This document shows, in pieces, positions 52,632 through 62,052 of a stretch of DNA of 64,000 nucleotides. The stretch's first letter is position 1. Each line of letters starts with the position of its first letter. This DNA is from Nakamurella deserti (GTDB lineage: Bacteria; Actinomycetota; Actinomycetes; Mycobacteriales; Nakamurellaceae), in NCBI RefSeq assembly GCF_003260015.1, contig NZ_QCXS01000001.1, forward strand, positions 1 through 64,000. Direction: 5' to 3'. A program made the position numbers and the translations under genes. Below the pieces are notes generated by a model. That model saw only the letters and a list, made by a program, of their open reading frames with translations, was not told the DNA's origin and searched no databases.

Positions 52632-53269
52632 GGCGCCGGGCCGGCCGGGATCACGATGACCGAGAACAACTGCTCCAGCGCGGACTCGACGTCGGCCTTC
52701 CAACCCAGAGCCGACTCGAGCTCCAGCCGGAGCCGCGGGTAACGGTGGTGCGGGCCGACCTCGGTGAATCCCAGCCGCAACCCGAACTCCGCCGGCAGCA
52801 GGCACGGCGGGATCGTCTCGTCGGACGGCAGGTGGGTCAGCTCCCCCCGGTGGCCGAACATCTCGATGGCCCGGACACCACGGCCGGCGAGGTGCTTGGC
52901 CACGCCCTGCAGCAGCGTCCGCGCATGCCCCCGCCCGCGGTGGGCCGGTTGGATGGTCGCCGTCATCAGCAGGACGGCGTCAGGACTGACCGGCGCGGTC
53001 GGGAAGTTGGCCGCGGTGGAGACGGCGGTAGGCGGGGCGTACACCGCGTGTCCCACCACCTCGTCGTCGACGGTCAGCAGCTGTCCGCAGGCACCCCAGC
53101 TCAACATCACCCCCGACAGCCAGACCTCCTTCTCGAACTCCGCCTGACCGGCGTTGGCGACCTTGCCCGAGCGATCCGGACCGAGCTCCCAGCGGATGCA
53201 CGACCGGCACGGCGCGGGAAGCCGGGAGATCGTGTCGAGGTTCAGCGGTATCAGAGCGCTCTCGCCCAC
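52601..53269 (-). CDS. GNAT family N-acetyltransferase (Rv3916c-like)
   Basis: 222 residues. The acetyl-CoA-binding segment is IQPAHRGRGHARTLLQGVAK (QxxGxG/A type) at about 125-145. An N-terminal LPAPCRSCIRWELGP with two cysteines is shared with a subgroup that occupies this position in actinobacteria. The substrate is unknown. The GTG at 53269 is fixed by AGGAG, 6 bases upstream. Convergent with cwlM, the two coding regions overlapping tail to tail by 31 bases. Confidence 0.8.
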   Translation of the reverse strand: MGESALIPLNLDTISRLPAPCRSCIRWELGPDRSGKVANAGQAEFEKEVWLSGVMLSWGACGQLLTVDDEVVGHAVYAPPTAVSTAANFPTAPVSPDAVLLMTATIQPAHRGRGHARTLLQGVAKHLAGRGVRAIEMFGHRGELTHLPSDETIPPCLLPAEFGLRLGFTEVGPHHRYPRLRLELESALGWKADVESALEQLFSVIVIPAGPAPQIAAVRVCS

Positions 53270-53383
53270 GCACCGCTCCTTTCTCTCGCCAGTTGTCCAG
53301 GATAGGCGCTGCCGCCCGGCACGGTCGGGGGTGTGAGCGGCTCCGCATCCCGTCGGGTCGTCGGTCCGTGGGTGGCGGCGACC

Positions 53384-53389
53384 TAGAAT
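53384..53389 (+). promoter_or_regulatory. -10 box of the aminotransferase-ligase genes
   Basis: TAGAAT fits the actinobacterial -10 consensus well. A transcript would start near 53396 and give a leader of about 50 bases to the ATG at 53445. This argues against the in-frame ATG at 53388, which lies inside the box. Confidence 0.45.
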
Positions 53390-53444
53390 GGGGAGAACTC
53401 CCGGCGCACTGCCGCGTGCGCCGACCAGCCCCGAGGACCGCTCC

Positions 53445-54734
53445 ATGACCGGCAACAGCCTCGATCAGCACCTGCAGCGCTACGCCCAACGGACCACGGG
53501 CATGCGGGCGTCGGCGATCCGGGCGCTGTTCTCGGTGGCGAACCGGCCGGAGGTGGTCTCCCTCGCAGGCGGCATGCCGTTCCTGAACTCCCTGCCGCTC
53601 GAGGCGCTCGCCGTCGACGCGGCGCAACTGGTCGGTGAGGAAGGGCTCGTCGCTCTGCAGTACGGCTCCGGTCAGGGGATCCTGCGGCTGCGCGAACAGA
53701 TCTGTCAGGTCATGTCGCTGGAGGGCATCGACGCCCACCCCGACGACGTGGTCGTGACGGTCGGCTCCCAGATGGCGCTGGACCTGACCACCCGCATCTT
53801 CATCGACCCGGGCGAGGTCATCCTCGCCGAGGCGCCGTCGTACGTGGGGGCGTTGTCGACGTTCAGCTCCTACCAGGCCAGCGTGGTGCACGTCGCGATG
53901 GATGACGGCGGGTTGATCCCCGAGGCGCTGGTAGCGGCGATCGCCGCGGTCCAGGCCTCCGGACGGCGGATCAAGCTCTTGTACACGATCCCGAACTACC
54001 ACAATCCGGCCGGCGTGACGATGGCGGCCGAACGACGGCCTGTGGTCGCCCAGATCTGCCGCGACGCCGGCATTCTCGTGCTCGAGGACAACCCGTACGG
54101 ACTGCTCGGCTTCGACGACAAGGTGCACCGGGCGCTGCGCGCCGACGACGCCGACAACGTCATCTACCTCGGCTCGTTCTCCAAGACCTTCGCTCCCGGA
54201 TTGCGGGTCGGCTGGGTGCTGGCGCCCCACGCCGTGCGCGAGAAACTGGTGCTGGCCAACGAAGCGGCGACGCTGAACCCTCCGGTCTTCAACCAGATGA
54301 TGATCTCGCGGTACCTCGAGACCTACGACTGGCAGTCGCAGATCAAGGCCTATCAGCACACCTACGCCGAGCGTCGTGACACGATGCTCGCCGCACTCCA
54401 GCAGATGATGCCGGCCGGCACCACGTGGACGCATCCGACCGGCGGTTTCTACGTGTGGGTGACGCTGCCGGAAGGTTTCGACACCGCTGCCATGCTGCCC
54501 CGCGCGGTGACCAACCGGATCGCCTACGTCCCCGGGAACGCCTTCTACGCCGACGGTCTCGGTTCGCGTCAGATGCGGCTGTCGTTCTGCTTCCCGACAC
54601 CCGAGCGGATCGTCGAAGGCGTGCGGCGGTTGTCCGACGTCATCGACGCCGAGCTCGACGTGATGCGCACCTTCGGTGCCCACAGCCCGCGTCCTGTGGG
54701 CGGGCCCCGATCACCGTCCAACGACACACTGTGA
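53445..54734 (+). CDS. PLP-dependent aminotransferase (class I/II, 2-aminoadipate/MocR-type)
   Basis: 429 residues. Fold-type I features: SLAGGMPFLNSLP near 40, LQYGSGQGILRLRE, substrate/PLP aspartate in LVLEDNPYGLL and the PLP lysine in YLGSFSKTFAPGLRVGW, then the Arg-containing MRLSFCFPTPE for the carboxylate. It lacks the MocR DNA-binding domain, so it is an enzyme. Candidate substrates are aminoadipate, aromatic or branched amino acids. Starting at 53445 has GAGG upstream. It is followed 82 bases later by a D-Ala-D-Ala-ligase-like gene; these two are inserted between the GNAT gene and parB. Confidence 0.9.
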   Translation: MTGNSLDQHLQRYAQRTTGMRASAIRALFSVANRPEVVSLAGGMPFLNSLPLEALAVDAAQLVGEEGLVALQYGSGQGILRLREQICQVMSLEGIDAHPDDVVVTVGSQMALDLTTRIFIDPGEVILAEAPSYVGALSTFSSYQASVVHVAMDDGGLIPEALVAAIAAVQASGRRIKLLYTIPNYHNPAGVTMAAERRPVVAQICRDAGILVLEDNPYGLLGFDDKVHRALRADDADNVIYLGSFSKTFAPGLRVGWVLAPHAVREKLVLANEAATLNPPVFNQMMISRYLETYDWQSQIKAYQHTYAERRDTMLAALQQMMPAGTTWTHPTGGFYVWVTLPEGFDTAAMLPRAVTNRIAYVPGNAFYADGLGSRQMRLSFCFPTPERIVEGVRRLSDVIDAELDVMRTFGAHSPRPVGGPRSPSNDTL

Positions 54735-54816
54735 TCGAGTGCGCGGCAACGCCCGTGGGGCATGAACCCGGGGACGTCGAAATTCTGGCTGTGCTGACCT
54801 GGAAAGAGGTTCCCCG

Positions 54817-55779
54817 GTGACCGAGCGGCATGTCGTGGTGTTGGCCGGCGGACTGACCCATGAGCGCGACGTCTCGCTGCGGTCGGGTTCGCGGATCGCC
54901 GAGTCGTTGCGTCGGCAGGGGCACGAGGTGTCGTTGCGCGACGCCGACGGCTCGCTGCTGGGCTGGCTGCGGGACGCCGAGCCCGACGCGGCGGTGATCG
55001 CACTCCACGGCGGCCGCGGTGAGAACGGCGCGGTGCAAGGCATTCTCCAGATGTCCGGGGTGCCGTACCTCGGAACGGCCTCGCGCAACTGCCGTCTGGC
55101 GTGGGACAAGTCCACCGCCAAGACGCTGATGGCCCGGGCCGGTCACCGGACCCCCGAGTGGATCACCCTGGCCCATGACACCTTCCGGGACCTCGGCGCT
55201 CCGGGGATGATCGACGCGGTCATCGCCGACCTCGGCCTGCCGCTGATGGTGAAGCCACACCAGGGTGGTTCGGCACTCGGCGCCGGCGTGGTGCGCAGCC
55301 CCGAGCAGCTCCCGGAGGCCCTCGTCGGTGCGTTCGCGTACGGATCCGTCGTGCTGGTCGAACGTTTCGTCACCGGCACCGAACTGGCGGTCTCGGTCAT
55401 CGACACCGAAGACGGCCCCGTGGCGCTGCCCGCGGTCGAGATCGCGTTCCCGGGCGACGTCTTCGATTACGAGGCTCGGTACACCGCGGGAATGACGACG
55501 TACTTCACCCCCGCCCGCCTGGATGCGGCGACCACGGAGCAGGCATCCGCCCTCGCCGTCGCGGCTCATCGGACTCTCGGCCTGCGGGACATGAGCCGCA
55601 CCGACATGATCGTCGACGCCGACGGTGCCGCACACTTCCTCGAGGTGAACGTCTCCCCCGGTCTCACCGAGACGTCGATGTTCCCGATGGCGGTGGCCGA
55701 GTCCGGACGCGAGCTGGGCGCGTTGTATTCGGAGCTCATCGAGCGGGCGATCGCGCGCTTCCCGCGAGCGGGGTCATAG
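54817..55779 (+). CDS. D-alanine--D-alanine ligase-like ATP-grasp protein
   Basis: 320 residues. N-terminal LAGGLTHERDVSLRSG and ALHGGRGENGAVQGILQ, then the ATP-grasp core (MVKPHQGGSALG, ERFVTGTELAVSV) and the Mg-binding FLEVNVSPGLTETSMFP. These are the Ddl signatures. It could make D-Ala-D-Ala for peptidoglycan, but actinobacteria often carry a separate ddl elsewhere and this shorter paralogue near parB is usually annotated only as family-level. The GTG at 54817 follows AAAGAGG. Downstream of the aminotransferase in a probable operon and convergent with the broken methyltransferase. Confidence 0.82.
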   Translation: MTERHVVVLAGGLTHERDVSLRSGSRIAESLRRQGHEVSLRDADGSLLGWLRDAEPDAAVIALHGGRGENGAVQGILQMSGVPYLGTASRNCRLAWDKSTAKTLMARAGHRTPEWITLAHDTFRDLGAPGMIDAVIADLGLPLMVKPHQGGSALGAGVVRSPEQLPEALVGAFAYGSVVLVERFVTGTELAVSVIDTEDGPVALPAVEIAFPGDVFDYEARYTAGMTTYFTPARLDAATTEQASALAVAAHRTLGLRDMSRTDMIVDADGAAHFLEVNVSPGLTETSMFPMAVAESGRELGALYSELIERAIARFPRAGS

Positions 55780-55837
55780 CCGGAGCCTGTGTCGAGCCGG
55801 CGACGGGGACCTTCCGGAGCAATGACGCGTGACGTTC

Positions 55838-56586
55838 TCACCTGCCGGTCCGCATCGGTCGGACGGGCGCGCGCCACACCGAGACGTGGGATCGCGATTC
55901 TGCGGTGAAGGAATGCCGCTCCCAGTCCGACCATCGGCTGGTCAGGTGCATGCCGGCGAGGGTGGCCATCAGATCGAGTTCGGCGGGCCACGCGTAGCGA
56001 TGTCGGGAGCGAACGGCTGGGCGTTCCCGGTCGCCGACCCAGTAGTGATGCGAGGTCAACAACTGGCGTACCGTGTCGAAGGTGTCCACTCCGACGTGAC
56101 GGTCACCGTGGTCGAAGACGACGGCGTCGTCCCCCGGTGTCAACCGGCGGAGGTCAGGTGCGCCGAGCTCGACGACGAGCCCCCCGGGACGAGATGTGCG
56201 GAGGCGTTGCGGAAGCACGCCACCTGTTCCTCCTGGATGAGCAGGTTGCTGATGGTGTTGAAGACCAGGTAGATCAAGCTGTAGCGATCTGGCAGCTGTG
56301 TGGTCGTCATGTTCCCCACGGTGACGGAAATGTTCGTACCGCCGGGCTTGGCCCGCAGCCGGTCGACCATGGGTTGTGACAGCTCGACGCCGTCGACCGG
56401 GACACCGCGAGCGGCCAGCGCCAAGGCGACACGACCGGTGCCGACTGCGAATTCGAGAACCCGCCCACCAGCCGCCTCGTTTTGCAGGAAACGGACCGTG
56501 CGTTGCAGAAGCTCCGGCGCGAACATCGCCGCGGTGTCGTCGTCGTCGTGCCGCGCCGCCTCCTCCGTCCACACGTCGTCGGTCAT
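55838..56586 (-). pseudogene. Class I SAM-dependent methyltransferase, frameshifted
   Basis: The N-terminal part from ATG 56586 reads as a methyltransferase (VLEFAVGTGRVALALAARG, VDGVELSQPMVDRL, LIYLVFNTISNLL) and stays in frame to HLVPGG. At a run of six C on the plus strand (56180-56185) the frame is lost and would stop at 56140. The natural continuation, LVVELGAPDLRRLTPGDDAV to VSVWRAP, is present one frame over and ends at 55838. One extra base in the run would restore a protein of about 249 residues. So this is a single-base deletion, a sequencing error, or a phase-variable homopolymer. The substrate is unknown. Convergent with the Ddl-like gene. Confidence 0.85.
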
Positions 56587-56835
56587 ACCCCGGAGTGTGA
56601 GCGGCGTCGGCAGGACGATTCCACCGGTTTTCCACGGTCCGGCTCGTCGTCCACCGCACGACCGGCCCGAGACGGGACCTCGGGCCGGTCGGGCGGCTGT
56701 CGCGACCATACCGGCGTGCTATCGGGTGATTTCGACTCAGTACACGAGAACAGTTACTTATCAACGGTTGTCGGTCCGCACCCTACGGAATCGTCACCGT
56801 GACGAAGGTGCCTGGGGTAGCTGGTTACACGCGTG

Positions 56836-57924
56836 TCATTCGATATCGGCTCGGGATCGCACCGAGGCCGGTGACCCGTCGCGGCGGCCGCGGATGACGT
56901 CGCTGATTCGCGACAGGTCGTCCGTGGTCGCGAATTCGATGACGATGCGGCCCTTCTTCCGACCCATGTCGACCAGGACCCGCGTGTCCAGCAGGTCCCC
57001 CAGGTCATTCGCCAGGTCCTCGATGCCGGGCGTGATGACACGCTTTGCGGGCGCTCGCCGCTGGGTGATCCGGCGTCCCGCGAGCATGGTCACCGCCTCC
57101 TCCGTGCCGCGGACCGACAACCCTTCGGCGACGATGCGCGCCGCGAGTTCCTCCTGGACCGACGGTTCCTCCAGAGACAGCAGAGCGCGGGCATGCCCGG
57201 CGGACAGCACGCCGGCCGCCACCCGCCGCTGAACCGGGACCGGCAGCTTGAGCAGCCGGATGGTGTTGCTGATGACGGGACGGCTCCGGCCCAATCTGGT
57301 GGCCAGTTCGTCGTGGGTCACACCGAACTCATCGAGGAGCTGCTGGTACGCGGCGGCCTCTTCCAGCGGGTTGAGGTTGGCGCGGTGGATGTTCTCCAGC
57401 AGCGCGTCGCGCAGCAGATCCGCGTCCTCGGTTCGACGGACGATGGCCGGGATGACCTCGAGGTTCGCACGCTGCGCCGCACGCCATCGCCGCTCCCCCA
57501 TCACCAGTTCGTATCCGCCGGGTCGTTCTCGGACGACGATCGGCTGCAGGAGACCGAACGCACGGATCGAGTGCTCGAGCTCGGCGAGCGCGTCCTCGTC
57601 GAAGACCGTGCGCGGGTTGCTCGGATTAGGCGTGATGGACCGTAGCGGGATCTCGCGGTAGTGCGGACCCTCGGTGGTCGTGTCGTCGACGACATGGGTG
57701 TCGACTGAGCGCTGGATGTCCTTCTGCCCTCGCCACGTGGCGGCTGTCGGCGGCTCCTGGTCCGTTTCACGTGAAACGTGGTCCGCTGGTGGTCGACGGC
57801 GTGGAGGTGGAGGAGTTTCACGTGAAACAGGCCCGGCGATGAGCACATCGGTGATCGGACTCGAAGGCCCACTGGGTATCAACGAGGCAAGGCCACGACC
57901 CAGGCCGCCACGGGATTTCGTCAC
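56836..57924 (-). CDS. parB: Chromosome-partitioning protein ParB
   Basis: 362 residues. Begins [15 protein letters not shown], the ParA-contacting end. The CTPase/ParB-N domain has [18 protein letters not shown] and the GERRWRAA motif; the central HTH ([20 protein letters not shown]) binds parS; the C-terminal dimer domain ([11 protein letters not shown]) ends the protein. ParB loads at parS, spreads as a CTP-dependent clamp and recruits SMC. Between residues 30 and 60 are two VSRET peptides encoded by parS sites inside the gene. The ATG at 57924 overlaps the parA stop (ATGA). Confidence 0.97.
   Translation of the reverse strand: MTKSRGGLGRGLASLIPSGPSSPITDVLIAGPVSRETPPPPRRRPPADHVSRETDQEPPTAATWRGQKDIQRSVDTHVVDDTTTEGPHYREIPLRSITPNPSNPRTVFDEDALAELEHSIRAFGLLQPIVVRERPGGYELVMGERRWRAAQRANLEVIPAIVRRTEDADLLRDALLENIHRANLNPLEEAAAYQQLLDEFGVTHDELATRLGRSRPVISNTIRLLKLPVPVQRRVAAGVLSAGHARALLSLEEPSVQEELAARIVAEGLSVRGTEEAVTMLAGRRITQRRAPAKRVITPGIEDLANDLGDLLDTRVLVDMGRKKGRIVIEFATTDDLSRISDVIRGRRDGSPASVRSRADIE
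57764..57777. other. parS site 1 (inside parB)
   Basis: GTTTCACGTGAAAC, the perfect 14-bp ParB-binding palindrome. On the coding strand it specifies part of VSRET in the variable linker of ParB. Confidence 0.93.
57815..57828. other. parS site 2 (inside parB)
   Basis: A second perfect GTTTCACGTGAAAC, 51 bases (17 codons) from site 1. It encodes the other VSRET peptide of ParB. Confidence 0.93.
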
Positions 57925-58853
57925 TTCGCGTTCTCCTTCGCGCCTCGGTAGGCGATCTCCTTGGCGGCGTCGAGATAACTCATCGCACCGCGCGAACCTG
58001 GGTCATACGTGATCACGGACTGGCCGTAACTGGGGGCCTCCGACACCTTGACCGAACGCGGGATCAACGCGGTCAAAACCGACGCACCGAAATGACGACG
58101 TACCTCGTCCGCCACCCCCACCGACAGCTTCGTCCGTGCGTCGTACATGGTGAGCAGGATGGTGCTGAGATCCAGCTCCGGGTTGAGATGCTGCTTGATG
58201 CGGTCGATGTTGCCGATGAGCTGACCCAGCCCTTCGAGCGCGTAATACTCACACTGGATGGGGATCATCACTTCGCGCGCGGCGACCATCGCATTGATGG
58301 TCAGCAGGCCCAGTGACGGTGGACAGTCGATGAGGACATAGTCGAAGTCGCCGTCGATGGCATCGATGGCTTCCTTCAGTCTGTACTCGCGGCGCTCCAT
58401 GCCCACCAGCTCGATCTCGATGCCCGCCAGGTCGATCGTCGCGGGGACGCAGCCGAGGCGAGGCGCATCAGGGCAGGTCTGGGCGGCCTCGGCGATCGAG
58501 ATCTCGCCGAGCAGGACGTCGTACACCGACGGCGTGCCACTGGTCCGGATCGCCCCGAGGGCCGTGCTGGTGTTGCCCTGGGGGTCGAGATCGATCACCA
58601 GGACATCCAGCCCGGCCAGGGCCAGGGCCACACCGATGTTCACCGTGGTGGTCGTCTTGCCGACGCCACCCTTCTGGTTGGAGATGGTGATGATGCGCCG
58701 GTGCCGCGGGCGGGGGAGCGTGAGGTCACCACTACGCACCTCCATGGCCCTCCGTGCCGCCTCCTCGATGGGCGACTCGGAGAACGCTTCGGTTTCACGT
58801 GAAACGGAGGTCGGTGGAGCCCCGACTTCTGCTGTTGACGTCAATCCCTGCAT
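57921..58853 (-). CDS. parA: Chromosome-partitioning ATPase ParA
   Basis: 310 residues. Deviant Walker [13 protein letters not shown] at about 61-72, Walker A' DLDPQGN and Walker [13 protein letters not shown]. It forms an ATP-dependent gradient on the nucleoid that pulls ParB-parS complexes apart. A 45-residue N-terminal extension contains VSRET, encoded by parS site 3. The ATG at 58853 has GGGAGG 5 bases upstream. A -10-like TAAGTT at 58886-58881 could give the parAB promoter. Confidence 0.97.
   Translation of the reverse strand: MQGLTSTAEVGAPPTSVSRETEAFSESPIEEAARRAMEVRSGDLTLPRPRHRRIITISNQKGGVGKTTTTVNIGVALALAGLDVLVIDLDPQGNTSTALGAIRTSGTPSVYDVLLGEISIAEAAQTCPDAPRLGCVPATIDLAGIEIELVGMERREYRLKEAIDAIDGDFDYVLIDCPPSLGLLTINAMVAAREVMIPIQCEYYALEGLGQLIGNIDRIKQHLNPELDLSTILLTMYDARTKLSVGVADEVRRHFGASVLTALIPRSVKVSEAPSYGQSVITYDPGSRGAMSYLDAAKEIAYRGAKENAK
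58792..58805. other. parS site 3 (inside parA)
   Basis: Perfect GTTTCACGTGAAAC near the 5' end of parA, encoding VSRET in the N-terminal extension of ParA. Confidence 0.93.
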
Positions 58854-59079
58854 ACTGCCTCCCAGCTGGTGCGTCTGTCGAACTTATGACGTGCGCGGTC
58901 CGCATCCGGGGATGCGATGATTCGACACGCCAGGTGACGCAGTTCCGGACACGTTCACGTCCGATCGCCACACCACACCGACGGTCTTTCTATCGTCACC
59001 GTGACGTAACAGCTCCGGGTCGCAACCAGGTCCGTCGGAGGGTGGCAAAAGGGCCGATTGGTCCCACTGGCGTTGCGAT

Positions 59080-59093
59080 GATTCACGTGAAAC
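59080..59093. other. parS-like site 4 (intergenic, 13 of 14 match)
   Basis: GATTCACGTGAAAC differs from the perfect site by one base. It lies 227 bases upstream of the parA start, outside coding sequence. Confidence 0.75.
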
Positions 59094-60091
59094 AGCATCA
59101 GCTCCGCCGAAGCGCTGCCGGCGTCCGGCATCACCATGCCGCCGTGCCCCCACTCGACGATGATCGGGTCGGGGGAGACGGCAATGGGGGAGGGGTCGTC
59201 GAACTCCCGTTCCTGGCACAACTCCGTTCGACCGACTGTGCGTCACCCTGCCGGCGACCATGATTCCAACAGGGCGTCCCGGTGACCAAACCCATGACCG
59301 CGGCGCCATCGAGGTCATTCACTGCGCGTCGGCGTCAGGAGGCGACGTCAATGTGCCGTGCGATCCACGGTGGACGTCGCCCAGGGCCCGGCCGCAAGAA
59401 CCCTCCCGACAGAACTCGCGTGGACTCCGAGCTCGCTCCGGCCCTGCGGAGCCTTCCCTGAGGCTCGCGCATGGTTGCACCACTGCCGACACCGACCCCA
59501 TCAGGCGCACGCACGAAGAGACCGAACAAGGAGATCGGTCGCGATGGCTCATGCGGAATTCGTTGAGACGGCCGGCACCGACTTTCGGCCTGGCATCAAT
59601 CCGCTCACGTCCTCGGAGCCGCAGCGCCGACTATCAGTCTGGTTCCGCCGAAGCCGGCCACCCGTGCACACGAATCCACACACTGCGGCGCTGCCTTGTC
59701 TCGCCTGACAACTCCGGCGTCGACCCCGTGGGACGCCGGCATGGCCTCAGCCGCCCGCACATTCGGGGCTGAGTGCGTCCGACCTGTCCTCAGCACTGCT
59801 GTAAGTCGCCGGGCCTGTCCGGCAGGGCTCAACGAGACGCGGTACGCACTTCTACGCGCAGCCGCGCCCGCCGCGGTGAACCGGACCGCAGCGCTGACCT
59901 CACAGCCCATCGGGAGCCTTCTCAAGCCGCCCCCGACGTCGTCGCCACTGTCCCGTGCTGCCGGACCGTGGGCCGCGCATCTCTCCTGGAAGAGCAGCGA
60001 GTGCCGCCGTACACGACGCCGGAACGAATGGCAGGTTCGCGGACGGGAAACAACAGCTGGCACTTCCCCGGAACGCTCGCGAGCCGCCTCC

Positions 60092-60642
60092 AGGCCGCCC
60101 TCGATGGCGCCCTTGCCGCCACCGTGCCGAGCGCCGTTGTCCGGTCACGCAGCAGATCCGCGGACGACATACACGCCGGGCACCACGAAGCAACCCTCAG
60201 CAGCCGCCCTCAGGCCGCCCTCAATGGCGTCCGCGCCGCCACCGTGCCGAGCGCCGTTGTCCGGTCACGCAGCAGATCCGCGGCGAAGACACCACCGGGC
60301 AACACGCCACAACCCTTGGCAGCCGACTCAAACCACCTTCGACGGCGTCCGCGCCGCCACCGTGCCGAGCGCCGTTGTCCGGTCACGCAGCAGATCCGCG
60401 GCGAAGACACACCGAGCACCACGCCGGAACCCTTAAAAGCCGCCTCAGGCCCCTCGAAGGCGTCCGCGCCGCCACCATGCCGAGCGCCGTTGTCCGGTCA
60501 CGCAGCAGATCCGCGGCGAAGACACACCGAGCACCACGGAGCAACCCTCAGCAGCCGACTCAGACCCCCTCGACGGCGTCCGCGCCGCCACCGTGCCGAG
60601 CGCCGTTGTCCGGTCCCGCAGCAGATCCGCGGAACGCACGGC
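60092..60642. repeat. Five-unit tandem array of about 117-bp units
   Basis: The core GCCGAGCGCCGTTGTCCGGT, then C(A/C)CGCAGCAGATCCGCGG, recurs with its TTGTCC at 60137, 60257, 60375, 60490 and 60606. Periods are 120, 118, 115 and 116 bases. The core of about 49 bases, including an upstream GCCGCCACC(G/A)T, is nearly invariant; the rest of each unit (for example GAAGACACACCGAGCACCAC) varies more. No gene explains it. Confidence 0.92.
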
Positions 60643-61283
60643 ATTTCCGTGGATGAAACACACACCGGCCGCTGCGCCTGAGCCATCAGCAGCCGGCCCC
60701 CGCCCCACTGCACATCACCACTGTCCCTCCAGGGAGCGTGGTTGGCTGCCGGCCGAGCCGATCGCGCAAGCGCTGAGCGCTCTTCGCGACCGAGTCGCAT
60801 CTGTACCGATGCGATTCGAGTGTGGGGCCATCAACGAGCCCCTGACGCACTCCATCCTGCTCGAGCGTCGATGCCGACATCGGGTGCCCTGACCACCTCC
60901 GCCGTAGGGGAGTGCGCGGCGCTTCCGCCCGGTCGACGGGCCAACTTCGACCGTCTGACGCCGAGCCGGCGTGCAGGAACCCCACCACCGCTGGCGAGCG
61001 GTGTGTGCCGGTCGGACCCCGTCGCCGCGGAAACTCGGAACAGCACGGGCCGCACGACCGAACGGCTCTGCGCCGTCCCGATCGATGCCGCCCCGGGTAA
61101 ACCGAGCGCGGCCACACACCATCCGACACCAGCTGCGCCCTCGGGGGACCCACCCCTGCTACCGAGCGACCGCGCCCTCGGCCGCAGGCCGTCCAGCGAA
61201 CGACCCCTGTTCCGAGCCGCTTACGTCCTCCCCGCAACCAGCGAAGACCGTCACGGTGATGCCGACACCCGCGTCGGCTGGAC

Positions 61284-61372
61284 CTTCACCGACCAGCACC
61301 CGCCGGCTCAGCGCGCGGTGCGCCGGCCGGAAACTTCACCGACCGGCACCAGCCGACTCAGCGCGCGGTACG
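61284..61372 (-). repeat. Duplicated 3' end of rsmG (2 copies, 50-bp period)
   Basis: CTTCACCGACC(A/G)GCACC, then (C/A)GCCG(G/A)CTCAGCGCGCGGT, occurs at 61284-61322 and 61334-61372. The second copy contains the rsmG stop (TGA, complement of 61358-61360) and its last four codons; the first contains the copy of that stop at 61308-61310. Confidence 0.85.
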
Positions 61373-62014
61373 ACGCTGCTTCGCCGTGGGCTTGCCGCCC
61401 TTGCGCCCGGCCCGACCCGACGAGCGCACGAGGCCGCGGATGACGTAGGTGGGCGGGTCCACCACCCCGTCGCCGACGGTCAACACACTCAGCTCGCCGA
61501 CGCCGAGGTTGGCGACGGCCTGACGGTCCCGCTCGATCTCCTCCGCGGCCGACGACCCCTTCATCGCCAGGATCTCCCCACCGATCCGGGCCAGCGGGGC
61601 CGACCAGGTCATCAGCCTGGCCAGCGGCGCCACCGCACGGGACGTCACGACGTCAGCGCCGCCGCAGCGGTCGACCACCTCGTCCGCACGGCCCCGCAAC
61701 ACCCGCACGTTCGTCAGCTCGAGCGCAGCGACGACCTCGTCGAGGAACGCCGTCCGCCGCTCCAGCGGCTCGACCAGAGTGACCCTGACGTCGGGGCGTG
61801 CGATGGCCAGCGGGATTCCCGGCAGACCGGCGCCGCTGCCGACGTCCACGACCGTCGCGTCCGCCGGGACCACCGATGACAGCACCGCGCAGTTCAGCAC
61901 GTGCCGCGACCAGATGCGGTCGGGCTCGCGGGGGCCGATGAGGCCGCGTTCGACGCCGGCACTCACCAGCCAGTCGGTGTACAGACGGGCGGACGCCAAC
62001 GAGCCGCCGAACAC
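61358..62014 (-). CDS. rsmG: 16S rRNA (guanine527-N7)-methyltransferase RsmG/GidB
   Basis: 218 residues from the GTG at 62014. The SAM-binding motif [20 protein letters not shown] and the following [15 protein letters not shown] are diagnostic; [13 protein letters not shown] is the acceptor-side motif. It methylates G527 of 16S rRNA; loss gives low-level streptomycin resistance. The N-terminus looks short: relatives have about 12-15 residues before [11 protein letters not shown]. In frame upstream, CTG at 62056 overlaps the jag stop as CTGA and would add 14 residues ending SSAAQ, so the real start may be there. The basic tail ends RTAR. Confidence 0.93.
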   Translation of the reverse strand: MFGGSLASARLYTDWLVSAGVERGLIGPREPDRIWSRHVLNCAVLSSVVPADATVVDVGSGAGLPGIPLAIARPDVRVTLVEPLERRTAFLDEVVAALELTNVRVLRGRADEVVDRCGGADVVTSRAVAPLARLMTWSAPLARIGGEILAMKGSSAAEEIERDRQAVANLGVGELSVLTVGDGVVDPPTYVIRGLVRSSGRAGRKGGKPTAKQRRTAR

Positions 62015-62052
62015 CTGCGCGGCGCTCGACGGCTCGGACTCCCGCGGCTCGG

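Larger units (their letters stand above)
58854..61357. other. Non-coding, repeat-rich 2.5-kb gap between parA and rsmG
   Basis: No reading frame in this stretch gives a recognisable product on either strand. It holds parS-like site 4 (59080-59093), a five-unit tandem array (60092-60642) and a copy of the rsmG 3' end (61284-61322). In mycobacteria the equivalent genes are adjacent. A 54-codon frame at 59544-59708 with AAGGAG upstream was the best small-gene candidate but has no other support. Stray TTATCAAC- and TGTGGAT-like words do not form a DnaA-box cluster. Confidence 0.6.

Noticed and set aside
56749-56770. TTATCAAC resembling a DnaA box
   Set aside because: A single partial match; no cluster of boxes or AT-rich unwinding element, so no origin is called within the window.
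59544-59708. 54-codon frame preceded by AAGGAG
   Set aside because: No family resemblance, and it lies in a repeat-rich gap with many chance frames; spacing to the ribosome-binding site is long.
60092-60642. Possible CRISPR array
   Set aside because: The conserved core is about 49 bases but the intervening stretches are also repeats of each other, not unique spacers, and no cas genes are near.
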